Counted from the stretch's first letter, positions 1 through 10,891 are shown. The stretch is DNA of 64,000 bases from Lamellibrachia satsuma (GCA_033239005.1 BSQZ01000079.1:186001-250000); one strand, 5' to 3'. Notes: generated by a model not told the origin, from the sequence alone. Translations and numbers: made by a program.

Positions 1-860
1 GTTTATTCCACACCAAGTGTGGATGGCCGACGTTTTTCTGGGAACTAGACGCACCAGTGCCCAAACTTCAAAGGCGTTCCCACGAAATACTTACCCGTCA
101 GACCAGGGCATTACCAATAAAATTCCCATAAGCCTCCAAATTCCTAGGGACAGCCACTATTGGCAGGGCTGGGTTCAGTTCCACTTAATCAATTCCAATA
201 CAAATTTCTTTCAATTAAATTTAATTAACTCCAATTCAATTCTTTTTTTCAATTAATTTTTTTCAATTCAAATTCCACCTCAAATATTTCAATTCCAATT
301 CAATTCTGAATTAATTCTATAGGAGTTTTTCCAACGCAAACACATGGGATAATAGTAATATGTAATTGTAATAGACGTTTTTTTCTGTAAGAGGAACTTT
401 TTTCAAAGGTAATAGTAATAGATCCTAAAGTAATAGATAATAGTCTAAATATTAGTTTTCTATTACATCTATTGCTGCAAACTTATAAAATATCAGGTTT
501 GCTTGCATGTTATTCAAACTCATAACAATGTACAGACAATGACTGAGCCGTTATTCAAACACCATGAAAAGACCAGTAGGCTGATTGTTTTGTGGTTTCA
601 CAAATCGCACTGGCATTTTACCAAGCAGCTCTGGAAATAACAGCCCATAATTTGTTATTTCCCGAACAAATCGGAAGCTGATTTAACCAATCAAAATGCA
701 GGATGGAATATTTCCTATTCCCCGCGCGGGTGCATTCATTAGCTCAGCCGATTTTGTCCACGATGGAGGTGGGCAGGAAATTTGCGTGTTGGACTGATTT
801 TTTTATTGATTAATGAATTAAAAATGCCCTTTTTGGGCCTATTTTAATCTACATTGGACT
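1..860. other. AT-rich region without recognisable gene
   Basis: I see no coding exon here. From about 184 to 312 the sequence is low-complexity, built from variants of AATTCAATT and AATTCC. Similar AATT-rich stretches recur at 17040-17150 and 19120-19285. A short 14-codon reading frame starts at 763 but resembles nothing I know. Confidence 0.6.
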
Positions 861-865
861 TGCAT

Positions 866-1435
866 TGTCATTTTTATTTTCAGAGCATGCTCTGAAAATA
901 AGCTCCTGATCGGCCCTTATTTTCAGAGCATGCTCTGAAAATAAGGCTGTGCAGCTATGAGTTTATCGATTTATTTCTCCCCGTTATTTCTCCTACAAAG
1001 CAAATATTTCCTTAAAAATCCAAATATAAATGTAGCAGATATAACATAGCTGCTGCTCTAAAAATAAGCCTCTGATCGACCCTTATTTTCAGAGCATGCT
1101 CTAAAAATAAGGGTCAATTAGACGCTTATTTTCAGAGCATGCTCTGAAAATAAGCCTCCGATCGGCCCTTATTTTCAGAGCATGCTCTGAAAATAAACCT
1201 CTAATCGGCCCTTATTTTCAGAGCATGCTCTGAAAATAAGCCTCCGATCGGCCTTTATTTTCAGAGCATGCTCTGAAAATAAGCCTCTAATCGGCCCTTA
1301 TTTTCAGACCATGCTCTAAAAATAAGCCTCCGATCGGCCCTTATTAAGCCTCTAATCGGCCCTTATTTTCAGACCATGCTCTAAAAATAAGCCTCCGATC
1401 GGCCCTTATTTTCAGAGCATGCTCTGAAAATAGCC
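866..1435. repeat. Array of perfect palindromes, about 43-bp period
   Basis: About ten full copies of a 30-nt perfect palindrome (half-site CTTATTTTCAGAGCA followed by its own reverse complement, centre GCATGC) occur at about 873, 916, 1082, 1124, 1168, 1211, 1253, 1297, 1362 and 1405. The spacer is a conserved 12-13 bp of the type GCCTCCGATCGGC. Truncated copies lie at about 1050 and 1341. From 1124 on the copies are strictly tandem with a period of 42-43 bp. Some carry symmetric-breaking changes (GAGCATG to GACCATG, CTGAAA to CTAAAA). Function unknown. Confidence 0.9.
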
Positions 1436-1439
1436 TAAG

Positions 1440-2455
1440 CTAAGGCTAAGCCTTCACAAATACCTGCTCAATGAAACAATGCAGGAGTAGCAAGAAATAT
1501 AAAAAAGGCCAATATCCGCAATCCCTTTGGCCTGCCGCTTGATTCCCCTCCATTGATTCCCGATTCCCCTCCCTCCAACCACCATCGCTGTTTCCATATG
1601 TACGGTCACCGGCTGCGACAACGATTCAATCGACAGTGGACAGACCGACCGCCAAACGACAAGAGCTAGCCTAGAGCAGTGACAGCGAAGAAGCTCGGCC
1701 CCTCGACAAGCAAACGTGAACAGATCTATGAAGCCTGGCCTAATCAAAATGCATCCATTTCGAAACGTTGCTGCAACATCGGGTGTTTATCAATGAAATG
1801 TCAGTCCTTGAAACTTCTGGTGAAGTAAGACAATGCGATCTTACCTGTGCCGTTCATTCATTGTGTAGGAGTTGCGGTGAGCAACACATCTCTCCCCGCT
1901 TGCCTCCGCCTTCTGACGCAACGTGACTAACAACCGTCAACGGAGCTCACACGGTGAAGCCAACTCAGTCACTACAGCCGTCAATTTCCAATCGGTGTGG
2001 CGCAAAATAAGTCCTTCGTTAAAATAGTTCACTCGTCGCTTATGCGCACGCATCAAGACTACATATTGCATTTACGTTATTACTCATTGAATGTTGTTCA
2101 ATAACTTTACTTCATTAAATCTGACTAAAAGCATATAAAAGAATGGACACATTACAACGACTAGCTGTTTCATATGCGTAGACTCAGCAAGGGATATGTG
2201 TGCATAAGGCAAGACAGCGACAGTTTCCATACACCTAACAAACCTATTCAAATTTTTTAACTGACATCCTATACATAAAATAAATAAAATATCAATTAAA
2301 AACCCCTTTCACTAACATTAAAGATACTAGTCTTTTAGTTGTATGTACCACTCACAGCGCATGCGCACAGACCACCACAAACTCTTGCGTTAGCCCAAGG
2401 TTGGGCTGTTTGGAATGTAACCAATTGAGACTTGAGCTACAATATTTAAATGGAC
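1440..2455. other. Unassigned region, locally richer in GC and CpG
   Basis: Between about 1500 and 2000 the base composition is less AT-rich and CpG dinucleotides are more common than in the flanks. A 97-codon frame on the minus strand (1454-1747) is not recognisable as any protein. It could be a promoter-like or CpG-island-like segment of a gene off the left edge, but no exon supports this. Confidence 0.35.
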
Positions 2456-2459
2456 GAGA

Positions 2460-2615
2460 CTATTCGCAGAGCAGTTCTGCGAATTACGGCGAAACCTTTT
2501 CTTATTCGCAGAGCATCTCTACGAATTACGGCAACAGTTTTCTTATTCGCAGAGCAGCTCTGCGAATAAAGGCAAAATGCATTATTATATTCACAGAACA
2601 GCTCTGTGAAGTTAT
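2460..2615. repeat. Tandem palindromes, second type (about 50-bp period)
   Basis: Four palindromic units are centred at about 2474, 2518, 2560 and 2602. The best is perfect: half-site TTATTCGCAGAGC and its reverse complement, centre AGCT. The others have one or more mismatches. Spacers share TTACGGC(A/G)A-like sequence. The half-site resembles that of the array at 866-1435 (TTATTnnCAGAGC). Confidence 0.8.
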
Positions 2616-2865
2616 TCTGCTAATTATGGGAGGATTGATAACGGTACGCAGATGATAGTAATCATTAGGCCGTGTCTACGCGTACGTGAGCCGTACCTTT
2701 AGAATGCTACGTAAATCTAAAAGTGCATCTGTCATTTTGCACGTTTTTTTAATTTTCTGTTACGTGAACCGTATTTTTTTAGCATTATAGAGGGAGGTTG
2801 GGACTCGTCCCACACCCCTCACTATATAAATATAAATAAATACATAAATAAATAATTTAATAAAT

Positions 2866-2867
<2 letters not shown>

Positions 2868-2897
<30 letters not shown>

Positions 2898-2942
2898 GCA
2901 TACGTGCACGCGCACGCGCACACGCACACGCACACACACATA
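2868..2942. repeat. (CA)n with alternating CG/CA segment
   Basis: This is a simple alternating purine-pyrimidine tract with (CA)n, then mixed GCAC/GCGC steps, then (CA)n. It is the type of sequence known to adopt Z-DNA under torsion. The long frames across it on the minus strand are repeat artefacts. Confidence 0.9.
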
Positions 2943-3145
2943 TGGTATAGATATGAATGAACACACAAGTCAAAGTCATGTACATAAAAGACTAGCCTAA
3001 ATACTAACAATTGAGATCCTGTTACAACATGCTAACGTTATAATAGTGTTGATTACTTTTTTAGTCTTTGAATTAACACAACAGAATTGAACTTGGCGAG
3101 CCATCGAATGCAGTCTGTGTCACGGGTATTGCATGATTGCCGTCT

Positions 3146-3196
3146 TGCGAATAAGAATAACTCTCGTAGCAATTCGCAGAGCAGCTGTGCAAATAA
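3146..3196. repeat. Isolated copy of the second palindrome type
   Basis: The sequence TTCGCAGAGCAGCTGTGCAAAT at about 3173-3194 is an imperfect copy of the palindrome seen at 2460-2615, preceded by a degenerate half copy (GCGAATAA). It shows the element is dispersed locally as well as tandem. Confidence 0.6.
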
Positions 3197-3400
3197 CCAG
3201 TGCATATATTATAAACATGAAATAATTTTACGCCACACCACTAATACACGAATTAGCGCCTATGCTATAACCACTGACTCTCGCAGTAAGACAAATTCTC
3301 CACAATATAATAAGTTTAAGTGTATTGTCGTGAGGACATAAATTAAAATCAAATTCATAATAACTAAGCATATTGATATTCAGGAAGTGTTCGACATCCA

Positions 3401-3564
3401 GGACCGTGAAAGGGGACCACCTAAAAGGCGGGCAAGTAAAGTGCAGACAAGGGCGGACAAGCCTAAACAATGATGCATAATATTATATCCCTACTCTCAC
3501 TTTAATTGCGTACGTATACGTTGTTGTTGTTGTTGTTTTTGCTTTCCGTACATGCGTGTGAGTG
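3401..3564 (-). repeat. Dispersed repeat, inverted partner at 8931-9040
   Basis: Read on the minus strand this segment shares blocks in the same order with 8931-9040 on the plus strand: CACTCACACGCATGTACG versus CACTCACGTACGC, a CAACAA tract, then TTGCCCGCCTT..AGGTGGTCCCC and GGTC. The two copies are in inverted orientation about 5.5 kb apart. The family is not known to me. Confidence 0.6.
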
Positions 3565-3609
3565 GCTGCGCGTGTACATTTGTGATTTATCTTATCAATG
3601 CTTTAACAA

Positions 3610-4450
3610 ATATAAGATAATAATAATAATATTTATATTGTGCTAAAATCACCGGGAGACTCCAGCTCGGCGGTGCACAAAAACAAGAGTGGTTAAGCAG
3701 TTCACAATCGATAAGCAGTTCCAATTGTAAACAGTTTGATTCGTAATCTATGGAGGATAAGCAAGTATAAACAGGTGGGTTTTTACGTTACGGCAAATGT
3801 TGCTATATCTTCTTCCGGGTACGAGTCAACCCTCTCTTTAAGGCTTATATACTATATATTTCCTACATACTTAACACTAACAGGGAGTTAGTTCCACAGA
3901 GACGGTGCAGCAATTGAAAAAGTTCTAGTTGCGACATATGTCTTAACACTGGAAACAAAAAGTAGATTAGAGTTAAATCATCGAAGCCGTCTGCATGTTC
4001 TGTCTTGCAGGAGTGTGCAGTGAATGTAAATATGTTGCATGGTTGCTTGAATGAAAGTGCTTAGTAGGTAATTGTACAAAACATAAAATAATATGATATC
4101 AGACAGGAACCAATGCAATGATTTAAGAAGTGGTAGTGAGTGAGAAAAACGAGGAGACAGGGTAACTACCCTTGCCAAAATGTTGAAGTTTAGAAATATC
4201 ATTGAGAGAAATATTATGATAAAGGGAATTACAATAGTCAAGTCTACTGCTAACAAGTGCAGTTGCAATAGTTTAGGTGACAGCAAAAGAAATATATTGG
4301 TGAATACGATGAAGGTCCCCAATATGATAACAGCAGCAACTTGATGCTTGATGCAATGACAAGTTTTTGAGATATGCTGTCTAAAATTTTAATTATTGTC
4401 AAAGGTGACTCCTAAATTCTATGCTGAGATGGCCAGTGTGAAATTCTGAC
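3610..4450 (-). mobile_element. Decayed LINE-like 3' region
   Basis: On the minus strand the segment ends with a GCACAATATAAATATTATTATTAT-like tail (about 3655-3618), typical of 3' ends of L2-type LINEs with an (ATT)n tail. Upstream, blocks such as GGGAATTACAATAGTCAAGTC at 4224-4244 (plus-strand reading) look like a segment often associated with such elements in other animal genomes. I recognise the layout from memory only, and no reverse-transcriptase motif is visible, so the family call is weak. Confidence 0.35.
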
Positions 4451-4982
4451 TTAGAATAGGTGTCAGGAAAAAACAATCAAGATAACAACTAAATAGCAAT
4501 AGCGATTTTTCTCCTTGGATCAACTAAACTATAAATATGTACAAACTGTCATTTGACTATGCACATGTACGATCTAAACAAAATTAATGAACTTCATTTC
4601 ACTTTACGTTTTTCGGTAATTTTGTAGAATGTTGCCGATCTTTTAATTATGTAGCATTACTATATGACTCGACCATCATGTTCATGACAATAGTGGTGCT
4701 ACTTCTCATTCACTCATTATCAGTTCGACATGTGGACTCATGAGCATTGTTTATTGCTGTCAGATTATATAACTTCCGTGTTTTGTTACCACCAACAACA
4801 ACAATAATAATTTATTTCAATTAATTGCAATCATAACATTGAATAAGAGTACAATAGGTACATGTGTTAATATTTTTTTTAATATATGAGTACATCAAGG
4901 TTAGAAAATATTAATAAAAAGAACCTAAAATCAATGTATATTTAACATAAACAGTAGTACAGATAAACCAACAACAGAATGT

Positions 4983-5640
4983 ATGAAAAACATGTCTGAA
5001 GCAGGTAATAGATGTGTTTGTTTAAATGCTAGGAGTACAGTAAATAATAAAAACGAATTAAACATTATGGTAGAAGATAATGACCCTCACATAATTGGTA
5101 TAACTGAATCATGGGTCAACACAGACATAACAGATGCTGAATTAGGACTGACAGGATACGTAATGTTTAGGAAAGATCAAATAAGAAGAAGGGGGGGGTT
5201 ATTTTATATGTTAAAGAATCTATTCAGGCTTATGAAATAAAACTAGAAAGGGAAGCAGATTGCAATGAAGCTGTTTGGTGCAAAACTGTTTCAGGAAATT
5301 CAAAATTAACTATTGGATTAGTTTACCGAAGTCCAAACATAAACGAAGAGGACACCACAAAAATAAAAAAACGCTATAAAGGTAGTTAGTAAAGAGGAAT
5401 GTATCATAATGGGAGATTTTAACCATGGACACATACAATGGAATTCTCTAGAGAGCACAGGGAGTGAGGACCAACAATTTCTATTTTTATTCCAGGATAG
5501 CTTTCTTACTCAGCACATGCTAGAACCAACCAGGGGAGAAAATGTATAAGATATAGTTCTGTCATCACAAAAAGAATTAGTGGACAATGTAAAAATGCAT
5601 GAACCATTGGGTAACAGTGACCACAATCAAATACATTTTG
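4983..5640 (+). pseudogene. LINE endonuclease (EEP) domain fragment
   Basis: Reading through at least two frameshifts, the sequence shows hallmark endonuclease/exonuclease/phosphatase motifs: CLNARS near the start (about 5019), IGITESW (about 5095), GLVYRSP (about 5317), IMGDFNHG (about 5407) and SDHNQI (about 5618). These are the nicking-endonuclease motifs of CR1-type ORF2. A run of seven G at 5192-5198 breaks the first frame, and stop codons follow at about 5238 and 5389. No intact product is possible. Confidence 0.8.
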
Positions 5641-6079
5641 ACATCAATGTAAAATCAGAAAGTAAAAATAAAAAAACATATAGGAGAAACTTCCACAAAG
5701 GTAACTATAAAGATATTAAAAATACTTAGCAAAGCTAGATTGGAATAACGTGCTGATGAATAAGAATGCAAATGAATGTTGGAATATTCTAAAATATGAA
5801 ATTGAGAGTATCATCGATAAATTTGTTCCCTTGAAAAATCAAGGAAAATTATCTAGAAAGAAACACTTGTCAAAAGAAGCTATTAAAAAATAGTGTTTAA
5901 ACTATGAGGAGGGTTTATAGGTGTACCACAAAGGATGAAGACTATGCAAATTACAAAGAGGCACTTAACCTAGCTACAACTGAAATTAAAAAAACTAAAA
6001 AAACTTTGAAAAAAATTGGCAGGTAATATAAAAAATGACAGCAAGAGTTTCTATGCTTATGTAAGGAGTAAATAGAAAG

Positions 6080-7435
6080 TTCAAGATAAGGTCAGACCAC
6101 TGGAAAACAACAGGGGAAACATAATTTCAGATGGGTTTCAAATGGCAGAGGTCCTGAATGAGTATTTCAGCTCAGCTTTACCACAGAAGATATCAGCTCA
6201 CTTCCAGTTCCATTTACTAAATTTGAGGGCAATACATCAGAACATTTAGGGCAGTTATTTGTAACTCCTGAAATGATAGCAAAGAAAATTAAGAAGATGA
6301 AAGATAATAAATAATTTGGAGTTGATGGGATACCACCAAAACTGCTTAAGGAAATTGTTGAGCAAATTAGCACACCACTTGCAAAATTGTTTAACTATTC
6401 ACTAGAAGAAGAAATAATTTCTTCAGAATGGAAAGAGGCAAACATTACACCGCTATTTAAGAAGGGATCGAGGAAAAACCAGAAAATTACAGACCAGTGA
6501 GATTAACATCAGTTGTATGTAAATTACTTGAAACATTAATTATAGACCACATGGTGGAATTTCTTGTAAAACAAAAATTAATAAATACATCTCAACATGG
6601 GTTCCTAAAAGCAAGGTCATGTCTAACTAATCTCTTATGTATTTTTGAAGAAATTACAAAGTGGGTAGATGACAGGTCACCAGTGGATGTCATCTACTTA
6701 GATTTTCAGAAACTTTCGATAAAGTGCCACATCAAAGATTGTTACTTAAACTAAAAGCCCATGGGATAGGTAATGATGTAATCAACTGGATAGAAAAGTG
6801 GCTTACACATAGAAAACAGAGAGTAATAATAGATGGTGAGATTTCAAACTGGAAATTTGTTTTGAGTGAGGTACCACAGGGATCAGTATTAGGCCCTATA
6901 CTCTTTTTAATATATATATATAAATGATTTGGAAGATGACATATCTAGTAAAGTACTCAAATTTGCAGATGACGCAAAAGTATTCAGAAAGGTTACTAAT
7001 GACACAGATAAACAAAGTTTACAGGATGATCTAGATAAATTAGTTAAATGATCAGACAAATGGCAAATGTTATTAAATTTTGGGAAGTATAAATGTATAC
7101 ACATAGGACATGGAAACATGGACGAAGAATATAAAATGAGGGATGCTGTACTAGGTAGAACCACACAAGAAAAGGACTTAGGAGTAACATTTAGTGCTGA
7201 CATGAAAGTTTCAGAACAATGTGGTATTGCTGCTTCGAAAGAAAATCAAATTCTAGGGCTAATTAGGAGAACTATCATGTATAAGGAGAAACATCTAATT
7301 GTACCCCTGTATGAAGCAATAGTTAGACCACATTTGGAATATTGTATTCAAGCATGGAGACCATATCATAAAAAAAGAAAAGACATAGACAAGCTAGAAA
7401 GAATATAACGAAGAGCAACTAAAATGATTCCATGA
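6080..7435 (+). pseudogene. CR1-type reverse transcriptase, broken
   Basis: RT motifs are read across several frames: GVDGIPPKLLKE (about 6319), a stretch corresponding to the LTSVVCKLLE motif (6503), [14 protein letters not shown] (about 6595), VIYLDFQK (6689), DKVPHQRLL (after a frameshift near 6715), VPQGSVLGP (about 6873) and the catalytic FADD box (about 6961). A thumb/C-terminal part with DLGVTFSADMKVS continues to 7408. Frameshifts near 6715 and 6925 and stops at 7048 and 7406 inactivate it. Confidence 0.85.
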
Positions 7436-7447
7436 TTGAGAGACCTT

Positions 7448-7740
7448 AGTTTAACAAGATTTAACAAGATTGCCATCTCGAACGACAAGTTCCAGATGGC
7501 AAGTGGACAAGGAAGCCATTGGCTTATAGAGAGTCCAACAATTTTCTCATCTATGTGTAGCCCGCCCTTATCAGATATCTGTCAATTCTATTTTTAAACA
7601 CATTCACACTACTAGCATTAACACAATCATTTGGCAGTTTGTTCCATTCATTTATCACCCTCTGTGAGAATGAGTACTTTCTCATGTCCAATCTTTCATC
7701 TTCTTAATTTTCTTTGCTATCATTTCAGGAGTTAGTTACA
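7448..7740 (-). mobile_element. Inverted CR1 fragment inserted in the CR1 copy
   Basis: The segment is the reverse complement of the CR1 3' end. Bases 7448-7697 match 7905-8155 read backwards. They are joined directly to 7699-7740, which is the reverse complement of an internal piece (about 6259-6302, the sequence around GTAACTCCTGAAATG). It is therefore an internally deleted copy in opposite orientation. It splits the host element's ORF2 between the DLS region and the CGLTTLETRRLRGDQ region. Confidence 0.75.
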
Positions 7741-7747
7741 AAAGTTG

Positions 7748-8062
7748 CTTATTACATGTGGTTTGACAACACTAGAGACCAGGAGACTAAGAGGAGACCA
7801 AATAGAAGTGTTTAAAATAGTGAATGGTTATGAGGATGTTGACAGGAATATGTTCTTCAAACTTAAAGAAGGCAGTAGAACCAGAGGACATAAAGCAGCA
7901 TTAGTTAAGGAGCAGTGTAGGTTGGACATGAGAAAGTATTCTTTCTCACAGAGGGTGATAAATGAATGGAACAAACTGCCAAATGATTGTGTTAATGCTA
8001 GTAGTGTGAATATGTTTAAAAATAGAATTGACAGATATTTGATAAGGGCGGGTTACACATAG
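7748..8062 (+). pseudogene. CR1 ORF2 C-terminal fragment
   Basis: An open stretch encodes CGLTTLETRRLRGDQ near its start, then FKIVNGYEDVD, and ends with NEWNKLPNDCVNASS and MFKNRIDRYL, the standard end of CR1-type ORF2. It is followed within 110 bp by the element's 3' terminus. Confidence 0.8.
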
Positions 8063-8222
8063 ATGAAAAAATTATTGGACTTTTGATAAGTCAATGGCTT
8101 CCTTGTCCACTTGCCATCAGGAATTTGTTGTTTGGGATGGCAACCTTGTTAAACCTTGTTAAATAAAAGAATTAGCAGAAAAGGGTACACTATGGTACAC
8201 TTTAAAACACTACAATGTATAA

Positions 8223-8225
<3 letters not shown>

Positions 8226-8261
<36 letters not shown>
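8226..8261. repeat. (AT)18 microsatellite
   Basis: Uninterrupted AT dinucleotide run just downstream of the CR1 3' end. Confidence 0.95.
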
Positions 8262-8264
<3 letters not shown>

Positions 8265-8478
8265 ACAAGACGATTACAACTCATGTAGGTTCCCCTGGCC
8301 CTGGTATTAGCAGGATCCCAAAAGGATAACACACCAATGTTTCTTGAACAAGTTTATTCAGTCTTACTGAAGACCCTGCCCACAGTCTGCCAAGACTCAG
8401 TACAACTGTTGTCGCGAAGTGTCTATGACGATGACCACCAATAATAATCCTTGATGCACAATAATAACAAATCCTATT

Positions 8479-8593
8479 CTCCCTCTCCCTCTCCCTCTCC
8501 CTCTCCCTCTCCCTCTCCCTCTCCCTCTCCCTCTCCCTCTCCCTCTCCCTCTCCCTCTCCCTCTCCCTCTCCCTCTCCCTCTCCCTCTCCCTC
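8479..8593. repeat. (CTCCCT)19 homopyrimidine hexamer tract
   Basis: About 19 perfect CTCCCT units, all pyrimidine on the plus strand. Such mirror-symmetric homopurine/homopyrimidine tracts can form triplex (H-) DNA. The (PS)n and (RE)n frames over it are artefacts. Confidence 0.95.
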
Positions 8594-8622
8594 AAATCCA
8601 AAATTACTACAAAATTACTACA

Positions 8623-8624
<2 letters not shown>

Positions 8625-8712
<88 letters not shown>
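8625..8712. repeat. (AT)44 microsatellite
   Basis: Perfect AT run starting 32 bp after the CTCCCT tract. Confidence 0.95.
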
Positions 8713-8718
<6 letters not shown>

Positions 8719-8930
8719 GTTCATTATAAAAATAATGTCACCGTGAGCACATACGTGATAGACGTCTATACGTATACCTTTTGTTGATAATATTTGGAAG
8801 GAAATATAGCATTGTTTGTTTTCATGTCTGATAGTGCTGTGCAATTAAAAGAGCAGTAACATTCTTCAAAAGTTTGATTTAGCCTTTATTTTATGTATGT
8901 TAAAATACTGATAACAGAAATCGTAATGTA

Positions 8931-9040
8931 CACACTCACGTACGCACAGCAACAACAATAACAACAACGCATTCAGTTTTATCCGCTTTATCCGGCCTTT
9001 ATTTGCCCGCCTTCCAGGTGGTCCCCATTAAAGGTCAGTG
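8931..9040 (+). repeat. Dispersed repeat directly upstream of candidate LIAS exon 1
   Basis: Inverted partner of 3401-3564 (shared TTGCCCGCCTT, AGGTGGTCCCC and a CAACAA tract). It ends about 20 bp before the proposed LIAS start codon, so the putative promoter region lies within or beside it. Confidence 0.55.
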
Positions 9041-9059
9041 TCGTTTATTCGTTGGAAAG

Positions 9060-9104
9060 ATGGTGTATTTTCGCCTGGTAACAACGGAACATATTTTGAG
9101 ACAG
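9060..9104 (+). CDS. LIAS: LIAS exon 1 (candidate: start and presequence)
   Basis: The ATG has a good start context (A at -3, G at +4). Fifteen codons ([15 protein letters not shown]) end at CAG|GTGCAT in phase 0, which fits the phase-0 acceptor of exon 2. The peptide has two Arg and no acidic residue except one Glu, compatible with a mitochondrial presequence. With it the protein is 373 residues. An earlier donor CTG|GTAACA at 9077 is an alternative. A different first exon cannot be excluded. Confidence 0.5.
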
Positions 9105-10843
9105 GTGCATGTGAAGAGCCATGTACGTGTTATATCTTTCTGTTTTTAACATTGGACAAACGTTGTATCTTATGCATTGTCATTAGAAATTCTTTACAAC
9201 ATATTTAGTCGTTAATGGTAGGCGAAGTCGAACCAGAGTAGAAGACAGAACAGAAGCTGTTACTACATCTCATCTGACAGGTGTAAAGTCTGAAGTCTCA
9301 AGACAGTTAATTAAGCCTCACACATTTCGTGATGTCACGTTGTATGCTTCACTAGGGTAGGGCTAGGAGTAGGACTAGGACCAGGTAGAGTGTGTATTGT
9401 CCAATGGCAATGCCAATGGATATGCACAGCTGTGAAACAGCCTTAGTACGCATACTGCTTTCTGTGGATAATAAGAAGAGCGTGATACTAGTGTTATGTG
9501 ATCGTAGTGCTGCCTTTGATACCATCAACTATCTACTGTCTTGAGCTCAATTGTATTTTCAAACACCATCAGCTTCGATACCATATGTATGCTGACGACG
9601 CTCAGTTGTATGTGGAATTTCCCCATGGTCAGCCAACCCATCTCATCTCGATGTGAAGGCATGGATGTCGTCATAATCTTCTACTTAGCGAGAACAAAAC
9701 TGAAGCAGTCATCATACCCACAGTGAACAGTTGAAAACGTGTTCAACCTTCTGTTGATCAAGTCATTGATGTATGTGGCTGCGCCGTAACGTTGAAGCTG
9801 TGTATCCATGATACCAGTGTTCTACTCAATAACGCTACGTCGATGATGAATCAAGTGTGTTGTGTTTGCCAGGTGGCATATTGTCACCTCCGTAGCATCG
9901 CGCTGATTACGAGATGTCTGACCACCAATGTGTGCAAAACCAGTGTAAACACCTTAGTCATGTCACGTCTGGATTACGACGATGTTATGTTATATGGTCT
10001 GTCTGAGACGCAGTTGTGGAAGTTGCAGATGGTCCATAATTCTGCAGCACATCTCATTACTGGGACAAAGAGATGAAATCATATAGCACCTGTTCTGTAC
10101 CATCTACACTGGTTGCCTGTACACCAGCGGATTGTATTCAAATTGCTACTTCTTTCTTTATCGTACTGTGCACAATCTCGACCTTACATACTTATCGTCG
10201 CTCATGACATTCTGTTGATAATGACGTCAACAAAGTCAGCTCTTTCATTGACATAATATATTATATTACAAAAATAAAAATAGAATCAGTAACATTTATT
10301 AAATATATTGATTAACGTCTATGATTGATCATTGATTGATCATTTAGATAAACCAATGATCAATCATGACAATTTGACCAATTCCCAACACTAGTTGATG
10401 ACTTCATGTATACACTGCCTTCTGGTGATAATATTCTACATGAAATTATTATATATTTTGTAGACTCTCCAATGTAGTCCAGTGGCACAGACAGTCGTGA
10501 AGAGACAATATGCACAGAAGGCCAAAGGTCACAAGAGAGATCTCGCCAGTGGGCCGGGTCTAGGTGATTTTATCGCTGGCAATGACTATGTGGGAAATCT
10601 AGTAAAAAAATCTGGTGAAAGGTAATAGTTTACTTTATGTTTTACAGGTATAAAAAAGTAAGTTGTAATAATTATATTGTACCAGTCAGTACACAGTTGC
10701 ATCACTAATCCTGATGAAAGTAATCTTACATCAGCGGTATCATTCTACTGTTATACTGGATTATATCATGTTACTGAGATTCAAAATAATTACTTCCCTT
10801 TTTAGGCGTATTTTAGTATAATGGAAGTGTCCTTATTGTATTG

Positions 10844-10891
<48 letters not shown>

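Larger units (their letters stand above)
4960..8166 (+). mobile_element. CR1-type non-LTR retrotransposon, decayed
   Basis: One LINE copy in plus orientation: an apurinic-like endonuclease domain (about 4983-5640), a reverse transcriptase (about 6080-7435), a C-terminal region (7748-8062) and a 3' end finishing GGCAACCTTGTTAAACCTTGTTAAAT. Many frameshifts and stops show it is dead. It is interrupted at 7448-7740 by an inverted copy of the same family. The 3' end (gap-leading TTGTCCACTTGCCATC block) is shared with the copies ending at about 15925 and, inverted, at 41848-42145. The domain order and the WxxKWQM-type RT tail match the CR1 clade. Confidence 0.85.

Noticed and set aside
866..1435. 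CRISPR-like look: regularly spaced palindromic repeats
   Set aside because: The spacers are nearly identical rather than unique, the window is clearly animal DNA with introns and LINEs, and no cas-like gene is present.
1454..1747. 97-codon minus-strand frame
   Set aside because: No motif, no similarity I recognise and no splice or promoter support; a random open frame in a locally GC-richer stretch is sufficient.
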